A stretch of DNA of 64,000 bases from NCBI GenBank assembly GCA_020436165.1, contig JAGQYI010000010.1, positions 62,001 to 126,000 on the forward strand, given 5' to 3'. Each line of letters opens with the position of its first letter. Position 1 is the stretch's first letter. Below the pieces are notes generated by a model. The model ran no database searches and was not told the DNA's origin. It saw only the letters and a list, made by a program, of their open reading frames with translations. The DNA is from Cyclobacteriaceae bacterium (GTDB lineage: Bacteria > Bacteroidota > Bacteroidia > Cytophagales > Cyclobacteriaceae). This document shows positions 59,586 to 64,000 of this stretch, piece by piece. The translations under genes and the position numbers were made by a program.

Positions 59586-60122
59586 ATGGGTACACACAGA
59601 GCTGCGGCAAGGTATGCAAAATCTTTAATAGAGCTTTCTCAAGAGCAAAAATCTCTTGAAAAAGTTATTGAGGACATGCGCCTATTTGCCAAGGTAACAA
59701 AGGAAAACAGAAAGCTAGCGGTAGTTCTTAAAAACCCGATAATACCCGCTTCTAAAAAGAAAGCATTGATCCTGGCACTATTCGAAAAGAGGGTGCAACC
59801 GCTTACCCTAAAGGCTTTTAACTTAATTATAGCCAAGGGTAGAGAGAGCATATTGGAAGAAATTGCTATCGAATTCATAAATGAATACAATGAGTTAAAG
59901 GGCATTGTTGAGGCTACGGTTTCTACTCCTTTTAAGCTGGATGATTCACAGCGAGAGGAGATCACAAAAATTGTTGAAAAGACAACAAATAAAAAAGCTG
60001 ACTTGAAGGAGGTAATTGATGAGAATCTGATAGGAGGTTTTCTTCTTAAGATTGGTGACAGGCAGGTTGATGAGTCGGTGAAAAGTAAATTGGCGAAAAT
60101 ACAAAGGGCGCTGGTAGCCTGA
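59586..60122 (+). CDS. atpH: ATP synthase F1 subunit delta
   Basis: A 178-residue protein with the N-terminal helical domain (AARYAKSLIELSQEQKSLEKVIEDM) and the C-terminal motif LIGGFLLKIGDRQVDESVKSKLAKI typical of delta/OSCP. It joins the peripheral stalk to the top of the alpha-beta hexamer. It follows atpF after two bases. Confidence 0.95.
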   Translation: MGTHRAAARYAKSLIELSQEQKSLEKVIEDMRLFAKVTKENRKLAVVLKNPIIPASKKKALILALFEKRVQPLTLKAFNLIIAKGRESILEEIAIEFINEYNELKGIVEATVSTPFKLDDSQREEITKIVEKTTNKKADLKEVIDENLIGGFLLKIGDRQVDESVKSKLAKIQRALVA

Positions 60123-60160
60123 TAATTTGATAATAAAGAATAGAAATAAAATTTTCAGAA

Positions 60161-61738
60161 ATGAATGATATTAGACCAGATGAGGTTTCAGCAATATTGA
60201 GAGAGCAACTTTCGGGTGTAAAATCGGAAGCTGAACTGGAGGAAGTAGGTACCGTTCTACAGATTGGTGACGGTGTGGCGCGTATCTACGGACTAAGCCA
60301 GGCTGAAGCCGGTGAGTTATTAGAATTTGAAAATGGTGTTCAGGCACTTGTGCTTAACCTTGAAGAAGACAATGTGGGAGCTGTGCTTCTGGGCCCTTCA
60401 AAAGGTATAAAAGAGGGCGATACCGTAAAAAGAACCAAAAGAATTGCTTCGATTAAGGTAGGTGATGGTTTTACAGGTCGTGTAGTAAACACACTGGCTC
60501 AGCCAATTGATGGCAAAGGTGAAATACAAGGTGAGCTTTTCGAAATGCCTCTTGAAAGAAAGGCACCTGGTGTTATTTACCGCCAGCCGGTAAACGAGCC
60601 ACTTCAAACAGGTATTAAAGCGGTTGACTCTATGATTCCAATCGGTCGTGGGCAAAGGGAGTTGATTATTGGCGACCGACAGACTGGTAAAACAGCCGTT
60701 GCTATTGATACCATTATCAACCAAAAAGAATTTTACGATAAAGGCCAACCGGTATATTGTATTTATGTAGCTATTGGTCAAAAAGCATCTACCGTTGCAG
60801 GTATTGTGGCAGCACTAACAAAAGCTGGTGCTATGGATTATACAGTTGTTGTATCGGCTTCTGCATCTGATCCTGCTCCAATGCAATTTTACGCTCCTTT
60901 TACTGGAGCTGCAATTGGCGAGTACTTTAGAGATACAGGACGCCCAGCTTTGGTTATTTATGATGACTTATCTAAACAAGCAGTAGCGTATCGCGAGGTG
61001 TCTTTATTACTAAGAAGACCTCCGGGACGCGAAGCATATCCAGGTGATGTATTCTATCTTCACTCACGTTTATTAGAGCGTTCAGCTAAAGTAAATGATA
61101 GTGATGCTATAGCGAAACAGATGAACGACCTTCCTCCTTCATTGAAGGACAAGGTTAAAGGTGGAGGGTCTCTTACTGCCTTACCAATTATTGAAACACA
61201 GGCAGGTGACGTTTCCGCTTATATTCCAACCAACGTAATTTCAATTACAGATGGTCAGATTTTCCTTGAAACGGATTTGTTCAACTCAGGTATTCGCCCT
61301 GCAATTAACGTAGGTATTTCAGTATCTCGTGTGGGTGGTTCAGCTCAGGTTAAGTCAATGAAAAAGGTAGCCGGTACTCTTAAACTGGATCAAGCCCAGT
61401 TTAGGGAGCTTGAGGCCTTTGCCAAATTTGGTTCTGACCTTGATGCCGCAACTAAGCTTACTATTGATAGGGGTATGAAGAACCAGGAGATTTTGAAACA
61501 ACCTCAGTACTCTCCTTTCAAAGTAGGAGAACAAGTGGCAATTATTTTTGCCTCTACAAAAGGTATGCTGGATAAGGTTCCTGTAGATAAAGCAAGAAAA
61601 TTTGAAACAGAGTTTCTTTCAGAAATGAACAATAACCACAGTGATGTAATAGACGCACTGGGGCAGGGTAAGTTTGAAGATAGCTTAACTGATGTAATAA
61701 AAACGGTAGCTGAAAAAATAGCTAAAAATTACGTATAA
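60161..61738 (+). CDS. atpA: ATP synthase F1 subunit alpha
   Basis: A 525-residue nucleotide-binding, non-catalytic subunit, present in three copies. The P-loop is GDRQTGKT (residues 171-178) and the Arg finger region is in [17 protein letters not shown] (about 385-400), with the [17 protein letters not shown] block between. It lies 38 bases after atpH. A strong hairpin without T tract lies just after its stop at 61745, ahead of atpG. Confidence 0.97.
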   Translation: MNDIRPDEVSAILREQLSGVKSEAELEEVGTVLQIGDGVARIYGLSQAEAGELLEFENGVQALVLNLEEDNVGAVLLGPSKGIKEGDTVKRTKRIASIKVGDGFTGRVVNTLAQPIDGKGEIQGELFEMPLERKAPGVIYRQPVNEPLQTGIKAVDSMIPIGRGQRELIIGDRQTGKTAVAIDTIINQKEFYDKGQPVYCIYVAIGQKASTVAGIVAALTKAGAMDYTVVVSASASDPAPMQFYAPFTGAAIGEYFRDTGRPALVIYDDLSKQAVAYREVSLLLRRPPGREAYPGDVFYLHSRLLERSAKVNDSDAIAKQMNDLPPSLKDKVKGGGSLTALPIIETQAGDVSAYIPTNVISITDGQIFLETDLFNSGIRPAINVGISVSRVGGSAQVKSMKKVAGTLKLDQAQFRELEAFAKFGSDLDAATKLTIDRGMKNQEILKQPQYSPFKVGEQVAIIFASTKGMLDKVPVDKARKFETEFLSEMNNNHSDVIDALGQGKFEDSLTDVIKTVAEKIAKNYV

Positions 61739-61744
61739 CATTGA

Positions 61745-61764
61745 GTGGGGCCTTTGAGCCCCAC
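61745..61764 (+). promoter_or_regulatory. GC-rich hairpin between atpA and atpG
   Basis: GTGGGGC (61745-61751) pairs exactly with GCCCCAC (61758-61764) around CTTTGA. There is no T tract after it, so it is unlikely to terminate. It could protect the atpA message from 3' exonucleases or lower expression of the single-copy gamma subunit. Confidence 0.6.
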
Positions 61765-61781
61765 CCTAATCTGGTTAACGA

Positions 61782-62651
61782 ATGGCAAACCTTAAAGAAG
61801 TAAAAAGTAGAATAAATTCTGTAAAATCTACACAGCAGATCACAAAAGCTATGAAAATGGTGGCTGCTGCAAAACTTCGCAAAGCACAAGACAACATACT
61901 TCAGATGCGTCCTTATGCTGAAAAGCTAAATGGAATTCTAAAAGGTGTATCCGCAAGCCTGGACACTGAAGATAATATTTTTAGTGAACAGCGACCTGTT
62001 GATAATGTTTTGATTGTGGCGATTTCTTCTGACAGAGGTTTATGCGGACCGTTTAACAGCAATGTTTTCAAAGCAACAAATGCAATTATTGCAGAAAAAT
62101 ATGCGGAGGAATTCAAGGAAGGAAGAGTTACTATTTTACCAATTGGTAAGAAATCTTTGGATTACTTCAGAAAACGTAAATACAACATTCACCCAGATTA
62201 TTCGGAGCTTCTTTTAAATCTGAATTTCGATGAAGCAAAAAAAGCAGCTGAATTTATCATGAAAGCTTTTGAGGACAAAAAGTTTGATGTGGTAGAAGTT
62301 GTATACAATGAGTTTAAGAATGTTGCTACACAAATAATTTGTACAGAGCAGTTTCTGCCTATTAGCCAGGAGGAAGAGGAAGCAATTGATGCCCATGATT
62401 ATATTTATCAGCCAAGTCAGAAAACTTTGGTTGAGCACCTGATTCCAACCTCTTTGAAAATACAGCTTTATAAGGCGTTACTGGAATCGTTTGCCTCTGA
62501 GCATGGTGCACGTATGACTGCAATGGATAAAGCAACGGAAAATGCCGGAGAGCTTCTGAAAGATCTCAAACTTACCTATAACCAGACACGCCAGGCAGCT
62601 ATCACAAATGAAATTCTGGAGATTGTTGCAGGTGCTGAAGCATTGGGGTAG
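61782..62651 (+). CDS. atpG: ATP synthase F1 subunit gamma
   Basis: The central rotating shaft. The 289-residue protein has the N-terminal helix KSRINSVKSTQQITKAMKMVAAAKLRKAQ and the C-terminal helix ASEHGARMTAMDKATENAGELLKDLKLTYNQTRQAAITNEILEIVAGAEAL, the paired coiled coil that turns inside the hexamer. The middle segment ISSDRGLCGPFNSNVFK is conserved. It closes this operon; atpD and atpC are not in the window. Confidence 0.97.
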   Translation: MANLKEVKSRINSVKSTQQITKAMKMVAAAKLRKAQDNILQMRPYAEKLNGILKGVSASLDTEDNIFSEQRPVDNVLIVAISSDRGLCGPFNSNVFKATNAIIAEKYAEEFKEGRVTILPIGKKSLDYFRKRKYNIHPDYSELLLNLNFDEAKKAAEFIMKAFEDKKFDVVEVVYNEFKNVATQIICTEQFLPISQEEEEAIDAHDYIYQPSQKTLVEHLIPTSLKIQLYKALLESFASEHGARMTAMDKATENAGELLKDLKLTYNQTRQAAITNEILEIVAGAEALG

Positions 62652-62703
62652 GAATGAATTTTTCTTAAAAACCTGAGCTTTTACAGTTTAAAGGTTCTTA
62701 ACC

Positions 62704-62711
62704 TACATTTG
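62704..62711 (+). promoter_or_regulatory. -7 box before the UbiA-like gene
   Basis: TACATTTG matches TAnnTTTG, seven bases before the TTG start at 62719, so the leader would be nearly absent. No clear -33. Confidence 0.35.
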
Positions 62712-62718
62712 CTTTACT

Positions 62719-63543
62719 TTGACAAAGCAATTCAGATTTTTTAATACTCTAAATTTTGATACCGCGCTGGGGGCTGTTGCCATTGCTTCGTTTGTAAGTT
62801 TTGTAAGCGGTCACCCTGTTGTATGGTCAAGTTATGTTGCCTTGCTATTAAGCGTATTGGCTATTTATAATTTTGACCATTTGATTGATGCTCTTATGCT
62901 AAAGGAAGATGCTCTTACCTTTAGGCATTCATTTTATCAGCGTCATTTCATAGCGCTTATTTATTGGCAACTATTTCTTGTAATTTCAGGTGCAGTTATG
63001 GTAATGTTTCTCCCTGCTCAGGTTTTGCTTGCTGGTATCGGAATGATTTTTCTCATGAGCATTTATTTCTGGCTTATTTTAAAAGCCTTAAAGAATAATC
63101 TAATATATCGTGAAATATTTGTTGCCCTGGGCTACACAATGGCTGTTTCAATTGTTCCCGTATTTTCAACCAGTATTTTTACCCCCAGGCTTTTTGGAGT
63201 AGTCACAATTATTTTCCTTATTGCTTTAAGCAATCTTTGGGTATTTGCGATCTATGAATTGGAAATTGATAATACCGAACATCGTCATTCAATTGCAAAA
63301 TCAATTAGTAAAAGGGGATTCCGGAATTTAACAAGAGTTCTAATCTTTGTTACGGTGGCTTTAATTGGTGTTTTTTCATTTTATTTTTCTTTTTGGTTTG
63401 CGGGGGGGCTTTTATTGATTGTAGAACTTACCTATTTGGTACTTCTTGAAGGAAAGAACAAGCTAATTAAAAAGGAATATTATCGTTTAATTGGTGAGGG
63501 TATTTTAATCCTGCCAGGCTTGGCTGCTTTGATTAATGTTTGA
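62719..63543 (+). CDS. UbiA-like polytopic membrane protein (tentative)
   Basis: A 274-residue protein with about eight membrane helices, starting at TTG 62719 (MTKQFRFFNTLNFDTALG). The loop segment YNFDHLIDALMLKED resembles the Asp-rich prenyl-diphosphate site of UbiA transferases, and a second loop has YELEIDNTEHRHSI. Overall similarity to that superfamily is suggestive, not certain. Its stop overlaps the methyltransferase start by eight bases, so the two are co-expressed, which would fit a lipid or quinone-modifying pair. Confidence 0.58.
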   Translation: MTKQFRFFNTLNFDTALGAVAIASFVSFVSGHPVVWSSYVALLLSVLAIYNFDHLIDALMLKEDALTFRHSFYQRHFIALIYWQLFLVISGAVMVMFLPAQVLLAGIGMIFLMSIYFWLILKALKNNLIYREIFVALGYTMAVSIVPVFSTSIFTPRLFGVVTIIFLIALSNLWVFAIYELEIDNTEHRHSIAKSISKRGFRNLTRVLIFVTVALIGVFSFYFSFWFAGGLLLIVELTYLVLLEGKNKLIKKEYYRLIGEGILILPGLAALINV

Positions 63544-64000
63544 CTTTAACAAAATATACTGGTTCTATGATTTTCTTGCCCGGATGGTTTATGGCAATAC
63601 CCTTGAAAAGGCTAAACACTCTCTTATTTTCACTATTCAACCAAATACCAGGGTTTTAATTGTAGGAGGAGGTACGGGCGCAACGTTAGAATACCTTAAT
63701 ACTCATTGCACGGGAATTCATGTAGACTATGTAGAACCTTCTTCAGGTATGTTGAAAAAGGCCACAAAAAGGAGTATAAATGATTTAGAAATAAGTTTTT
63801 ATAATTTACCTATTGAACAATTCTCGGGTTTGGGTTATGATGCAGTTATCACAGAATTTTTCTTCGATATGTTTGAAGAACCACAATTGGAAAACAATTT
63901 ACGACACATAAAGAAGATGCTTCATAAGGATGGTATTTGGTTGGATACAGATTTTCGGAAAACCTCAAATAGGTTTCATAAACTTCTCACCAAAATGATG
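63536..64000 (+). CDS. SAM-dependent methyltransferase (3' end outside window)
   Basis: The frame opens at ATG 63536, overlaps the upstream stop by eight bases, and is still open at the window edge, giving 155 residues. The class I motif I is VLIVGGGTGATLEYL (about residues 41-55), followed by DYVEPSSGMLKKA and, later, DAVITEFFFDMF and HKDGIWLDTDFRK, in correct Rossmann order. It methylates an unknown substrate; the neighbouring UbiA-like gene suggests a lipid or quinone precursor. Confidence 0.85.
   Translation, partial: MFDFNKIYWFYDFLARMVYGNTLEKAKHSLIFTIQPNTRVLIVGGGTGATLEYLNTHCTGIHVDYVEPSSGMLKKATKRSINDLEISFYNLPIEQFSGLGYDAVITEFFFDMFEEPQLENNLRHIKKMLHKDGIWLDTDFRKTSNRFHKLLTKMM

Overview
The window is chromosomal DNA from a gliding or type IX secretion (T9SS)-competent member of the Bacteroidota, most likely Cytophagales or a close relative. 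The evidence is the set gldK-gldL-gldM-gldN, a PorP/SprF-type protein, a SprE/PorW-type lipoprotein and a PorE-type OmpA protein, the DUF3667, DUF4271 and DUF4293 proteins, a SusC-like TonB receptor, an F-type ATPase operon without the beta and epsilon genes, and many copies of the Bacteroidota -7 box TAnnTTTG close upstream of genes. I cannot name a genus. Almost all of it reads as core genome. There is no CRISPR array, rRNA, prophage or insertion sequence, and no stretch above about 280 bases lacks a gene; the longest spacer holds a tRNA-Phe and its terminator.

Layout. 0-6.9 kb: the end of a cytochrome c peroxidase, a PEBP protein, inorganic pyrophosphatase, two small membrane proteins, a thiolase, truA and an ABC exporter. 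6.9-8.8 kb: three tightly packed envelope proteins of unknown function. 8.9-11.7 kb: the most accessory-looking part, with a ParE/RelE-type toxin-antitoxin pair, a GyrI-like protein next to an AraC-GyrI regulator, and an orphan SUKH-like ORF. 11.7-18.3 kb: purM, a PorE-type protein, a respiratory-type iron-sulfur pair interrupted by a four-helix-bundle gene, and tRNA-Phe. 18.4-22.3 kb: a PAS histidine kinase, deoD, and a potassium channel coupled to a TetR regulator. 22.4-26.8 kb: a beta-helix lipoprotein and a TonB receptor. 26.9-32.2 kb: an exported transglutaminase-like protein, thioredoxin, an epimerase, a LOG protein, a lytic transglycosylase and a HAD phosphatase. 32.3-39.6 kb: uvrA, a LytS/LytTR two-component pair, a cyclase and hemW.

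39.6-55.7 kb is the secretion and motility region. It holds a BamA-like protein, a DUF4271 protein, hemD, a PorP/SprF protein and gldKLMN on the plus strand, then sprE, PBP1A and uvrC in a minus-strand operon that converges on gldN. 55.7-62.7 kb carries an M23 peptidase, a bactofilin and the atpBEFHAG operon. The window ends with a UbiA-like membrane protein and a methyltransferase cut by the window edge.

Functionally, GldL and GldM form the proton-driven motor of the T9SS, GldK and GldN form the periplasmic ring, SprE/PorW, PorP/SprF and PorE act at the outer membrane and in anchoring, and the ATP synthase, PBP1A, M23 peptidase and bactofilin serve energy supply and cell-wall growth. The points most worth a second look are uvrA, which lacks any ATG, GTG or TTG codon ahead of its conserved N-terminus; two strong RNA hairpins inside the atp operon, just after the multi-copy subunits c and alpha; a 53-56 base out-of-frame overlap between the bactofilin and AtpZ genes; and several protein sets of unknown function, notably the lipoprotein/TonB receptor pair and the DUF4271 protein next to hemD and the T9SS genes.
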